Assembly: GCA_029012365.1 (NCBI GenBank)
Contig: JAQXLY010000039.1
Coordinates: forward strand, 1-64,000
Direction of reading: 5' to 3'
DNA: 64,000 nt
Source: Lachnospiraceae bacterium
GTDB taxonomy: Bacteria > Bacillota > Clostridia > Lachnospirales > Lachnospiraceae
The first letter of the stretch is position 1. Every line of letters starts with the position of its first letter. Below are positions 35,012 to 44,700 of this stretch, piece by piece. The notes under the pieces were generated by a model, which had not been told where the DNA came from, did not search any database, and saw only the letters and a program-made list of their open reading frames with translations. The translations under genes and the position numbers were made by a program.

Positions 35012-35042
35012 CCGTAAGGAGTCCTAATCCGATTCCTTACGG
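35012..35042 (+). promoter_or_regulatory. Leader hairpin directly after the promoter
   Basis: CCGTAAGGA pairs with TCCTTACGG around an inner loop. Only short T-stretches follow, so it may stabilise the mRNA 5' end or act as a weak attenuator. The rest of the 313-bp gap holds nothing recognisable. Confidence 0.5.
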
Positions 35043-35187
35043 CTTTTGCCGTATATGCGAAACAGGGGACGGCACCCATAAGAAAAAACAGCACACCGCA
35101 GGCACCTGCCGGATGCTTATTCCGGCGAAACCACTGTAGATGCACCGCATGCATCTGCAGTAACTTCTGTGAGAGGGGAAGACACCC

Positions 35188-36585
35188 ATGACAAAAAACG
35201 TAACGGTAACAGATGAACATGGAAACTACATCGGAGTCACTTACCCGAAACGGGCGAAGGGACTGATTAAGAATGGACGGGCGCTTTTCGTGGACGACTG
35301 TACCATTCGTTTGTCCGCAAAAACGGAACCGTCCGATACATACACTCAATCGGAGGTTAATCAAATGAATTACATCTATTTCAATCCACGGAATTGGTCT
35401 TTTGAACAGACACAGTATAGCAATAACAACGGCTTCGGGGTTAACGGACATTACACCGGCAGATCTGCGAATTTTGCACAGCCTGCCCATGCAGAGCGCA
35501 GCTTTATCAGCGATTTTGACGGTGGTCTGGTGGAATGCCTGATGTTCGGCGACTGGGACACTCCTTATGTACGTGCGCTTTCCAATGCGCTCTCCCTGAC
35601 ACCGGATACGGACTATCAATTCGTATTCTGGCTAAACGGCGGAGAGAACGACAAAAGCAGTGAAATATGTAAACTGCAGATTGCTTTTGGAAATGACTGG
35701 GAAAATTGCTATACCTACAAGCTGAATCGTAACTACATCAAACCACTGTTACATAAGGACGGCTGGGAGCTGTATTCCATTCCGTTCCACACACCGGAGA
35801 TTCCCTGCTCGGTTAATCCGGCAGCAGCCAATACGACCACGGTAAGCGTTTGCCTTTCCTTTGTGGCAGGAATCGCCCCGATGGCTGTCAAGCCGGCAAA
35901 AGAACCGGAGTTTTATGCAGACTGGGTGGATGCACCGGATGAATTTGCAGACCGACGCCCGCAGCGTCACAATCTTGTCTTTGCAGACGGCTGGCCGAAT
36001 ATCAACCAGTACGGCGGTAACAAGTACTCCACCGAGGCGTTACGACGTAAAGAAGAACTCAAGAACAGTGGCAACGCAGCCGTACATACCATGAATGTTC
36101 CACCGGATTTAAACATCCCGCCGATTCCGGATATTCCGCCGATTCCTGCGATTCCAAATACATCAGCCCTTTCCGATGATTTGACAGAGCATCTGGATGA
36201 TATTGAAATGCAGCGGGACGACTTATCTGACCGTGCTGATGACCTGAACAATCGTTTTAAAGAGTTGCTAAGCCGGATAGAAAACATGACCGCACAAGGA
36301 ATTCTTACAGGAAATACATTGGACAGTGTAACCGCTCGTATCTCTGCTTTTCAAAGCGAACTTCAATGTTTGGAAAACCGTGTAAGCGAGCTTGACAATC
36401 AAGTGGACGGGGCAGACCTTGAAATCGAAATGCTTGAAATGTCAGACAACGAAGGCGATGCCTATTTGGATTCTTTGGAATCGATGTTAGACGCGGAAGA
36501 CGGACACGCAGACGGTATGGAAAACAGTCTGGACAGTCTGGAAGAATACCTCGACAGTATCGAAGATGCGGCAGAGGAAGACTGA
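35188..36585 (+). CDS. Three-part protein: short N-terminal basic motif, beta domain, acidic coiled coil (465 aa)
   Basis: Residues 1-45 (VTDEHGNYIGVTYPKRAKGL, IKNGRALFVDDCTIRL) recur, as I recall, at the start of many Lachnospiraceae proteins and resemble RRXRR-type segments. Residues 50-250 look like a carbohydrate-binding-module-like jelly roll (YIYFNPRNWSFEQTQY, FVFWLNGGENDKS). A PIPDIPPIPAIP linker at about 310-325 leads to a very acidic C-terminal coiled coil (SRIENMTAQGIL, LENRVSELDNQVDGADLEIE). No signal peptide. ATG 35188 follows GAGAGGGG. Function unknown. Confidence 0.72.
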   Translation: MTKNVTVTDEHGNYIGVTYPKRAKGLIKNGRALFVDDCTIRLSAKTEPSDTYTQSEVNQMNYIYFNPRNWSFEQTQYSNNNGFGVNGHYTGRSANFAQPAHAERSFISDFDGGLVECLMFGDWDTPYVRALSNALSLTPDTDYQFVFWLNGGENDKSSEICKLQIAFGNDWENCYTYKLNRNYIKPLLHKDGWELYSIPFHTPEIPCSVNPAAANTTTVSVCLSFVAGIAPMAVKPAKEPEFYADWVDAPDEFADRRPQRHNLVFADGWPNINQYGGNKYSTEALRRKEELKNSGNAAVHTMNVPPDLNIPPIPDIPPIPAIPNTSALSDDLTEHLDDIEMQRDDLSDRADDLNNRFKELLSRIENMTAQGILTGNTLDSVTARISAFQSELQCLENRVSELDNQVDGADLEIEMLEMSDNEGDAYLDSLESMLDAEDGHADGMENSLDSLEEYLDSIEDAAEED

Positions 36586-36636
36586 TTCCCTGTATGGATG
36601 AAAGCACCCATACATTACTATTTTAACTTAAAAGAT

Positions 36637-36670
36637 GCGGCAGAGTTCTTATTTGGCTCTGCCGCTTTTT
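36637..36670 (+). terminator. Intrinsic terminator after the 465-aa protein gene
   Basis: GCGGCAGAG pairs with CTCTGCCGC, followed by TTTTT. Confidence 0.9.
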
Positions 36671-36745
36671 GCGTACATGCTTCGAGCACAGGGGAAATGT
36701 CGAAGAGCTCATTCTCCCGACAAGATTTCTACCCCTCCCTCAACT

Positions 36746-37036
36746 TTTACCATTCATTTTATGAAAAAGCCACTTTCAATGGTACATCTTTTGCTCTTCC
36801 TCTGAACTTTACCATTGGGGTTACATATTTCTCCTTCCACATGGTACATTTTTTATAGCTCACCATCGACTTTACCATTAGATATGAAAATTCCTCTCAC
36901 CAATGGTAAAATTCTCTGTCCTACTCAAAATAGTTACCATTAGTTTCGCAAAGATACCGCTTTTCAATGGTAAAATTCCAGACCCGCTCAAAATCCTTAC
37001 CATTATTTTCGCAAAGATACCGCTTTTCAATGGTAA
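36746..37036. repeat. Array of five TTACCATT / AATGGTAA hairpins
   Basis: Inverted pairs lie at 36746-36784, 36818-36846, 36871-36910, 36934-36973 and 36997-37036, each with a loop of about 14-24 bases. The last two units are near-identical over 63 bp, including TTTCGCAAAGATACCGCTTT in the loop. The older units are diverged. No coding frame with a ribosome site covers the array. It sits between a terminator and the promoter at 37091. Confidence 0.85.
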
Positions 37037-37090
37037 GATTCCAGAACGTCTTAAAACCGGAATACCGAAACACCATGCAGAAAACTATTC

Positions 37091-37119
37091 TTGTCAACTA
37101 TTCACACCCATGCTATAAT
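37091..37119 (+). promoter_or_regulatory. Promoter of the cysteine-repeat lipoprotein gene
   Basis: TTGTCA, 17 bp, TATAAT on the plus strand, about 100 bp upstream of the start. Confidence 0.82.
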
Positions 37120-37221
37120 AAAGACGTAGTGAGGATTTGCAAGCCTGCTTTCAAAATCCGAGCAAAGACGGAACAAAAACTTTTTGGTGCATAACATAGC
37201 TGTACAGAAAAGGAGGCACTT

Positions 37222-38808
37222 ATGAAAAAGAAAATAAAACTATTCCTTTTTGGTCTCGCACTCATCTCTTTGATGGCGATGGGCTGCAAAAGCGAAAAGA
37301 AGCCTGTAACTACTCCCCCTGATGTGACAGATACATCCGGACCTGACAACCGGACTGAATCCGATCATCAGGCAAAACTGGATGAAAACGGAAACCAGAC
37401 AGATAGTGAAACGATTAATCTGAACAACGCTGTTTCCAAAGATTATGTAGAGCAGAACGTATCTTATTCGGCAATGATGCGTATTACCATCAATCCGTAC
37501 CTGTTGCTCTATCTTGATCAGAATGGTATTGTACTGGCCTATAATTATGAAAACAAGGACGCAGCAGATGCCTATAAGGATGTTTCCTTCACCGGAAATA
37601 ATGTAAAGGAGGCTATAAAGAAGGTTACCGATTCTGCCCTGAAAACGGATTACCTAAAGCAGGATGCGGACATGATTATTGAAGTTGCCGAGGTAAAGGA
37701 CACAGCATTTCAGGTAAACGAGGTTCTGTACATCGCGGAAGTAACTGCAAACAAGACCTTGCATGAAAACAACCGTAAAGCAGAAGTTGCGGTCACAATG
37801 CCTCCTGAGGTAGAAAAAATTGCAGAAGAACAGGGTGAATTTGAATTAGAGAATCTTTCCGAACCGCAGGATCTTACATACCTGACCGATATGCTGGATT
37901 ACTCTGCCACTATGAAAATCGGCGATGACAATCCGGTCGTTCTTTTCCTTGACGGCACAGGAACGGTAATGGCCTACGGATTTGAAAATCAGGATACCGA
38001 GACCCCTCAGGAATTATCCTCTCCTGTGGGACAAAGTGTTTCCGATGCCGCCAAAGCGATTACCCAAAATCTCATTGAGACAAACAATGTCACTGATGAG
38101 ACCGTTCTGAAGGTAGAAGTTTCAGAAGCGCTTGACGACTACTTCCGTACCGATGAATTTTTTAACGACACACAGAATTCGGTTCAGGATGTACTGGATG
38201 AAAATGATGTTGCTGCAACTGTTGAAGTCGAACTGACTGCCGAGCCTCCAAAGGAAGAAGAAGCGTTCCCGACTCCGGGCGAAAATCCGGCAGATGAGAA
38301 GCTTCCGGGCAACGAATGTGAATCCTGTCACGGAACCCAAACCGTACATTGCCCTTATTGCGATGCCCTCGGCTATATCAACTGTGATGCCTGCGGCAAC
38401 ACAGGCACAACACTCTGCTCAGATTGTTCAGGAAGCAAGACAATCGCATGCGACTTATGCAATGGCTCCGGATATGACCCGGCTCCATGCCCGTATTGTC
38501 GCGGAACCGGCAACTGTCCGACCTGCGGCGGCAGCGGAGTGGAAACAATGGAAGATGGCAATGAGGGACCATGCCACCATTGCGACGGCAACGGTCATTG
38601 CTCCAACTGGTATGTAGACCATGACGATGTCTGCTACGGACATGGACCGTGCCCAAGATGTGAAATGAAGCGTTACAATAACTGCCAAAGATGTCAGGGA
38701 ACCGGCACCGAACAATGTGAAGAGTGTGGCGGAAACGGTGGAAGCACCTGTCCGGACTGCAATGGTACGAAAGAAATTTCGTGTCCGGATTGTACCGGTA
38801 ACAACTAA
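37222..38808 (+). CDS. Lipoprotein with two RsgI-like domains and a DnaJ-like cysteine-repeat region (528 aa)
   Basis: A lipobox (LMAMGC, Cys about 23) predicts a membrane-attached lipoprotein. Two alike domains follow (about 70-195 and 215-340), each with a pair of strands (YLLLYLDQNGIVLAYNYEN; PVVLFLDGTGTVMAYGFEN) and a helix (VKEAIKKVTDSAL; VSDAAKAITQNL), similar to the extracytoplasmic RsgI anti-sigma fold. Residues 355-528 hold about ten CxxC-x-G-type repeats (CESCHGTQTVHCPYC, CPTCGGSG, CQRCQGTGTEQC) like the zinc-binding region of DnaJ. ATG 37222 follows AAAGGAGG. A surface zinc-binding or protein-holding role is possible; function is not known. Confidence 0.78.
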   Translation: MKKKIKLFLFGLALISLMAMGCKSEKKPVTTPPDVTDTSGPDNRTESDHQAKLDENGNQTDSETINLNNAVSKDYVEQNVSYSAMMRITINPYLLLYLDQNGIVLAYNYENKDAADAYKDVSFTGNNVKEAIKKVTDSALKTDYLKQDADMIIEVAEVKDTAFQVNEVLYIAEVTANKTLHENNRKAEVAVTMPPEVEKIAEEQGEFELENLSEPQDLTYLTDMLDYSATMKIGDDNPVVLFLDGTGTVMAYGFENQDTETPQELSSPVGQSVSDAAKAITQNLIETNNVTDETVLKVEVSEALDDYFRTDEFFNDTQNSVQDVLDENDVAATVEVELTAEPPKEEEAFPTPGENPADEKLPGNECESCHGTQTVHCPYCDALGYINCDACGNTGTTLCSDCSGSKTIACDLCNGSGYDPAPCPYCRGTGNCPTCGGSGVETMEDGNEGPCHHCDGNGHCSNWYVDHDDVCYGHGPCPRCEMKRYNNCQRCQGTGTEQCEECGGNGGSTCPDCNGTKEISCPDCTGNN

Positions 38809-38839
38809 CAAATATTTTTACAGAAATCCATGCCGATTA

Positions 38840-38868
38840 TTGACACAAAGCCCAAAAACAAATATAAT
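38840..38868 (+). promoter_or_regulatory. Strong promoter of the isomerase-family gene
   Basis: TTGACA, 17 bp, TATAAT, a perfect consensus. It is followed by a leader with GTTAGGT/AACCTAA and repeated GTTAC/GTAAC palindromes (38873-38920) that could be an operator or an mRNA-stabilising structure. Confidence 0.88.
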
Positions 38869-38950
38869 TAGAGTTAGGTGTAACCTAACTGTTACATAGC
38901 TGTAACTGCTTAGTTACAATACTAATTTATTCAAAGAAAGGAAGAAAAAA

Positions 38951-40429
38951 ATGAACAATATGCCAAAGGTAAAAATCGGTATTGTTGCTGTTAGCCGTGA
39001 CTGCTTCCCGGAAAGCCTGTCCGTTAACAGAAGAAAAGCTCTTGTAGCCGCTTACGCTGCAAAGTATGGTATGGACGACATCTATGAGTGCCCGATCTGT
39101 ATTGTAGAGAGCGAGATTCATATGTTACAGGCTGTTGAGGATTTAAAGAAGGCCGGCTGTAACGCACTTTGTGTTTACTTAGGAAACTTCGGTCCGGAAA
39201 TTGCTGAGACGCTTCTTGTTAAGCACTTCGACGGTCCGGCTATGATTTGTGCCGCAGCAGAGGAGTCCCAGAACGACCTTATGGACGGCCGCGGCGATGC
39301 TTACTGTGGCGTACTTAACGCAAGCTACAACTTAAAGCTTCGTAACTTAAAGGCATACATTCCGGAGTACCCGGTTGGTACTGCAGAAGAGTGTGCAGAC
39401 ATGATTAAGGAATTCGTTCCGATTGCAAAGGCTATCGTTGGTCTTCGCAACTTAAAGATTATTTCCTTCGGTCCGAGACCGCTCAACTTCCTTGCTTGTA
39501 ATGCTCCGATTAAGCAGCTTTACAACCTTGGTGTTGAAATCGAGGAGAACTCCGAGCTTGATCTGTTCGAAGCTTTCAACAAGCATGAGGGCGATGCTCG
39601 TATTCCGGAAGTTGTTGCTGACATGGAGAAGGAGCTTGGCGCAGGCAACAAGCGTCCGGAGGTTCTTGCAAGACTTGCTCAGTACGAGCTTACCTTACTT
39701 GACTGGGTTGAGGCTCACAAGGGCAGCCGCGAGTTCGTAGCAATCGCAGGTAAGTGCTGGCCGGCATTCCAGACACAGTTTAAGTTCGTTCCGTGTTATG
39801 TAAACAGCCGTCTTACCGCAAAGGGTATTCCGGTATCCTGTGAGGTAGATATCTACGGTGCACTTTCCGAGTTCATCGGTACCGTTGTCAGCGATGACAT
39901 CGTTACCTTACTTGATATCAATAACTCCGTTCCGGCTGATATGTACAAGGAAGCAATCGAGGGCAAGTTCCCGTACACCCACAAGGATACCTTCATGGGC
40001 TTCCACTGTGGTAATACCGCTTCCACTAAGCTTGCATTCTGCGAGATGAAGTATCAGAAGATTATGGCAAGAGCGCTTCCGATTGAGTGCACCAACGGTA
40101 CTCTTGAGGGCGATATTGCTCCGGGCAAGATTACGTTCTTCCGTCTTCAGTCCACTGCTGATGCACAGATTCGTGCATACATTGCAGAGGGTGAGGTTCT
40201 TGATGTTCGTACAAAGTCCTTCGGTGCTATCGGCGTATTTGCTATTCCGGAGATGGGACGTTTCTACCGTCACGTATTAATCGAGAGAAACTACCCGCAC
40301 CACGGTGCAGTAGCATTCGGTCACTTCGGAAAGGCTCTCTTCGAGGTATTCAAGTATCTCGGTGTTGAAGAGGTTAAGTTCAACCAGCCGAAGGGTATGT
40401 TATATCCGACCGAGAATCCGTTTGCATAA
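38951..40429 (+). CDS. L-fucose/L-arabinose isomerase-family enzyme (492 aa)
   Basis: An aldose-ketose isomerase-like protein of the FucI/AraA superfamily (COG2407 type), shorter than classic FucI (about 590). Recognisable parts are the N-terminal Rossmann-like domain (GIVAVSRDCFPESLSVNRRK), the middle domain with AIAGKCWPAFQTQFKFVPCY and CEVDIYGALSEFIG, and the C-terminal FHCGNTASTKL and YPHHGAVAFGHFG. Conserved E, D and H that bind the metal are present. Codon use is highly biased, like nifJ, and the promoter is perfect, so expression should be very high. The ATG follows AAAGGAAG. Exact substrate unknown. Confidence 0.9.
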   Translation: MNNMPKVKIGIVAVSRDCFPESLSVNRRKALVAAYAAKYGMDDIYECPICIVESEIHMLQAVEDLKKAGCNALCVYLGNFGPEIAETLLVKHFDGPAMICAAAEESQNDLMDGRGDAYCGVLNASYNLKLRNLKAYIPEYPVGTAEECADMIKEFVPIAKAIVGLRNLKIISFGPRPLNFLACNAPIKQLYNLGVEIEENSELDLFEAFNKHEGDARIPEVVADMEKELGAGNKRPEVLARLAQYELTLLDWVEAHKGSREFVAIAGKCWPAFQTQFKFVPCYVNSRLTAKGIPVSCEVDIYGALSEFIGTVVSDDIVTLLDINNSVPADMYKEAIEGKFPYTHKDTFMGFHCGNTASTKLAFCEMKYQKIMARALPIECTNGTLEGDIAPGKITFFRLQSTADAQIRAYIAEGEVLDVRTKSFGAIGVFAIPEMGRFYRHVLIERNYPHHGAVAFGHFGKALFEVFKYLGVEEVKFNQPKGMLYPTENPFA

Positions 40430-40450
40430 AAGGCCATTTCAACTAACGTT

Positions 40451-40485
40451 AAAAAGCAGGACTTCGAAAGAGGTTCTGCTTTTTT
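40451..40485 (+). terminator. Intrinsic terminator after the isomerase-family gene
   Basis: AAAAAGCAG pairs with CTGCTTTTT, followed by further T residues. It also works as a T-run hairpin for leftward transcripts. Confidence 0.85.
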
Positions 40486-40577
40486 CTGTCCTGCTCCTTT
40501 TCACAGAGTTATTTTTTCACATAACAATAAACACATAAATAACGTCTTTACATATTCCTTTATCTCAAACGACGTTT

Positions 40578-41795
40578 TTATCCCTTCTGCATCAGATTCA
40601 AACTTACAATCTCCTGCTCCAGCTTCACATTGTTTTTTAGCATATATTCCACGGCAGTTCTGTATTCCGGTTTCTTGTATAATTCCTGCAGCCTCGCTCT
40701 GTCATTTTCTGTCAGCTTATGTAAGCATAATGTATAGCATGGATTCTGTAATTCCTTTTCCGACATGGAATACATTTGAAAATCAATTCCAGTCACTTCA
40801 CAAAGATTTCTATGAATATAGAAGCCTCCGGCATCAATATCACCGAAATGCGTGTAGCATATTCCCGGATTACAGTCGTACACCTTTTTTATGAAATCCC
40901 GTTGATATCTGTTGGTATATCCTCCGAGATAGAATGTAACCACATCTTCCCTTTGGTACCTGAGATACGACGTGCGATTCTCTATGGTCATAAATTCCGG
41001 TGCCAGTACCTTAATTTCCTGTATATGTCCCAGCTCTGTTGCCGAAAACTCTACCCCATCCGAAAAGCCACTGATATCAACCAGCTTACCGTCCAGTATA
41101 AATTGCACCTTTCCCTTGATACAAAGTTTCATCGGTTCCTTTGCAATATGATACGCCAATAAAATTTCATCCTGCATCTCCGCTTCGGAGCATGTTCTAT
41201 CTATGTGTTTCCGAAGCAACGCACAAACCGGTACTAATGTAGTGTCTTCAAAATACTTTGAATCGCCATATACCCTCATGGAAACTTCCCGGATGTACAA
41301 AAACTCCTTATTGTTCTCAATAAACGACACTGCCTTTAAAACACCATCTAACTCGTCAATATTTTTCGGAATTTTTCGTTCTTCGATGCATTGTTCCAGC
41401 TTCCTGCATTCTTCTTCACAGATAGGCGACGCCTGCCGGTACATATCCACAAGCTTCCGCAATTTCTCCATCTGCATATCCTTGGATACATAGTTGTACT
41501 TTTCCGCTAAATACCTCTCAATTTCCGGAAGCTTTTCATCCACAAGATAGATACATTGTATCTGCGTTCCAAACCGCTCCGTCGCTTTCGTTAAAAAACC
41601 TCTTGCCATCAGGGAATCTACCGATTGATTCAGCTTCGAAATCTCATCATACTCACCATCGTTTGCATTATACTTTTTATAAAGCTTCTCCGGTTTAATC
41701 TGTGTTCTGCGATTTGTTTTGTTCTCCCCGGAATCCTTTTTGCTCTTCCGGTAATTCTCCACAAGTAACGTCAGTATTTTTTCTTCGTACTTCAA
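40578..41795 (-). CDS. jetD: Wadjet protein JetD, Toprim nuclease (405 aa)
   Basis: The DNA-cleaving subunit of the Wadjet anti-plasmid system. A winged-helix N-terminal half is followed by a Toprim domain with the metal-binding Glu in TIENRTSYL (E272) and the D-x-D in HFGDIDAGGF (D319, D321). Length fits the family. The start lies 3 bp after jetC, so it is the last gene of the jetABCD operon. All catalytic residues are present. Confidence 0.93.
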   Translation of the reverse strand: MKYEEKILTLLVENYRKSKKDSGENKTNRRTQIKPEKLYKKYNANDGEYDEISKLNQSVDSLMARGFLTKATERFGTQIQCIYLVDEKLPEIERYLAEKYNYVSKDMQMEKLRKLVDMYRQASPICEEECRKLEQCIEERKIPKNIDELDGVLKAVSFIENNKEFLYIREVSMRVYGDSKYFEDTTLVPVCALLRKHIDRTCSEAEMQDEILLAYHIAKEPMKLCIKGKVQFILDGKLVDISGFSDGVEFSATELGHIQEIKVLAPEFMTIENRTSYLRYQREDVVTFYLGGYTNRYQRDFIKKVYDCNPGICYTHFGDIDAGGFYIHRNLCEVTGIDFQMYSMSEKELQNPCYTLCLHKLTENDRARLQELYKKPEYRTAVEYMLKNNVKLEQEIVSLNLMQKG

Positions 41796-41798
41796 TAC

Positions 41799-44700
41799 CT
41801 ACACTCCTTCGTGCATTACAATACTTCCAATCTCCATTACATCCGGCCGTACACGAAGCACCGGCAGGACAACCTCGCACTCATTTCCGATCAGCTCTGT
41901 TTTATCCGGGGCACAGAAAATCATCTGAAGCTTTTGCTCTTTCATAAACCCAAGCATAACCTTTACATTCATCGGGTCCATCTTTGCAAAAGGTTCATCG
42001 ATAAATACAAGTCTGGTAGAGTTGTTCTTGTCATTGTAAATCATCAGTAGCGCAGAAAGCAAAATCAGCATATACGGAATCTGTACTTCAGCGCCGGAGT
42101 TGTAACCCGATTGTTTTGACAATTTCGCCTTCATTAGTACGTCATTGGTCAGAAGAATTTCATACGTCATATAGTTACGATAATCCGCATAACGTTCAAT
42201 CCGTTCTTTGTCGTTGCTCTCTACAATACGGTTAATAATCTTGGCAATCTCCTTTTCCAGTGCCTCTCCCTTATCATCCGAATAGTCTGTCATCGTATCA
42301 AAGGTCATTTGTCCGGATGCGGTTCCCAGTTCTTCCCGCTCTTTTAAAAACTTTGCATAATCCAATATCTTTTCATAATCCGAATTGTCTTTTACATACT
42401 TTACATCAAACTCATAACGCGCTTTAAACTTCAATTGTGACAGCTCCGCATTGATACATTTCAGCTCTGCTCTTGCCATCTCGCAAGACTTTAAAACCGT
42501 CAGCACAAATTCATTCTTAAAGATATCTTCATAGCGTTTTGTCTGTTCCTTCAGCTTCGCCTGTATCTCCTGACGGTCATCCATCCAAATCCGGGACTTA
42601 CGCTCCTGGTATGCGGCAAGTGAATCCTCTGTCATAGGCAACTGATTTTCTGCCGTTCTGAGTGAATTATAACGTGCCTGTTCCCCTCTCAAATTCTTAC
42701 CGGCCTCTACTAATGCTCTTTCCGCACGGGACCTGTCTTTCAGTGTTCCCCCCTGCCCCGTTTTTCCGTTCGCAACAAACCTGTCGTAATCGTCGATTGC
42801 TTTTGTATAAACAGAATAATTCGTTATTTGATATTCCTGCAACGTTTTCCGGGAAAGCTCTGCACCTTCACTTGCCCTCTCATGGTCATTTCTGCTTGTA
42901 TTAAGCAGCGTCTGCATTTCAGACTTGTTTTCATAAACCTTTTTCCGATGCTGCTCTATCGCATCCAATTCATCCTCCAACTCCGTCACTCTTTGGGAAA
43001 GCTGCATATATTCCAGATTATTCTTCTGCGCTTCTTTAAGAGCAGTAAGCTCTGCCTCTTTTCTCGTACATTCCAGAGAAGCTTCCTCATACTCTTTCCA
43101 TGCATCGTAGTTGTACTCCCCAAACAGCTTTATCTGCAATTCCAGGTAATCCTTCTTCTCCTTATTTGAGCCTCTCTGAGCCTGAAGCTCTTTATAACGC
43201 TGCTTTAAGGTTTCCAGCTGTTTTACCGCTTTCTTCCGGTTTAACTCAATGGTTTCCTGACCAAGGCAGTAGAACCTGATTCTATCAAAACGGATAAAAT
43301 AGCTATCCATTGCCACAGACACTCTGCCTTCTTTTGCCATGGCATTCTCGTAATTTCTGACCTTATCCTTCGTAGTAGCGTGAAAACGTCCCAGCTGATA
43401 ATCAAAGTACTGCTTTGCCACCGGATTTTTCACTTCAATGAACTGAACCACAGAATCCTCTTCCGGAGTAACTTCCTTCTGCATCAGTAACTTTGTGTTA
43501 AATAAATGAGCATATCTGTTTTTGGATGAATTTAACACATCATCCGCAATATCATAATACTCCGGCTCCACCAGAATCGTATATCTGCGCCGTCCGAGAT
43601 ATCCTTCTATCACATCACGCCAGGTCTCGTCCTTAAGGCCTAATACATACTCACAGGCAAACCTCGCCTCCGATACAATCCCTCGTTTTTCAAACTCCCG
43701 GTTTATCTCATTTTTCAATGCAACATAGTCCGGTATCTCCGAAAAGGTTGCCTTCTTCGCATCGCAGTCATCGATAATCTGCTGACATCTTATCTGTTCT
43801 GCCTCTACTTCTTTAATTGCATTATCAATCTCCGAAATATCTATAAGAAGAACATCCCTATATTTCTTAAGTTCCTCCCGAAATGCTTCCACGCAGCTTT
43901 CCTTCTGAACCTTTGTCTCCGCATCCTGCGTCAGGGAGGATAACACTGCTTTGTCAGACACTTCCCGATTCTCTGCATCGAACCAGGCAAGTAACTCACT
44001 TACCCTTGTCTGAAACGCTGCCAGTTCCTCCTTTTCCTTATGTAGCCGCTCTCGTTCTTTCTGTGCGTTCTGCAACGCCTCCTCTGCCTCTATAATTGCT
44101 TTTGCACAATCCATAGATGCCAGATTATCCTTTGCGGAAATACATGCTGCTCTTGTATCCTTTTCCGTGCTTGAGATAGCATCCAGAGTTTTCAAATCCT
44201 CTTCTATCTGACGCCCGGCAATCTCCATATTCCGCGATGCAGTCTTTAGTTTTGCTGTATAGTTCAAAAGCTTTTCATACGCAAGCTTTACATCATCCGA
44301 CAGAATTACATTCTTTGCCTTTGTTAATTCCTCAAACAAGACAATAACACCTTCTAAATCCTTTATCTCCCCGTCAATCCGTATAAAATTTGCATTCAAA
44401 GCATCAATATTGTTTTTTGCTTCTACAAGTTTAGAAAAATCTACTTTCTTTTCCTCTAATACACTTTCTCTTATGAACTGGTCAATCTTCGCATTCGGAT
44501 CATAAGACATAATGCTGCGAAGCTTCCGCCTGAAAGCTACCAGCTGGGCTTCGTCCAGCCGCAAACCGGTTCTCTGCATAAATTTTGAGAGACCTTCCTT
44601 TACCTCCATCATCTTAACTCCATAAAGTCTTTGAAGCTCCTGCGAGCTATACGAATAAAGTAATCCCTCTCGTTCATAGGTATGTGCAAGCGTTTTCAAT

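Noticed and set aside
36598-37194. Short frames in the TTACCATT hairpin array
   Set aside because: No ribosome sites, and the sequences merely repeat with the array.
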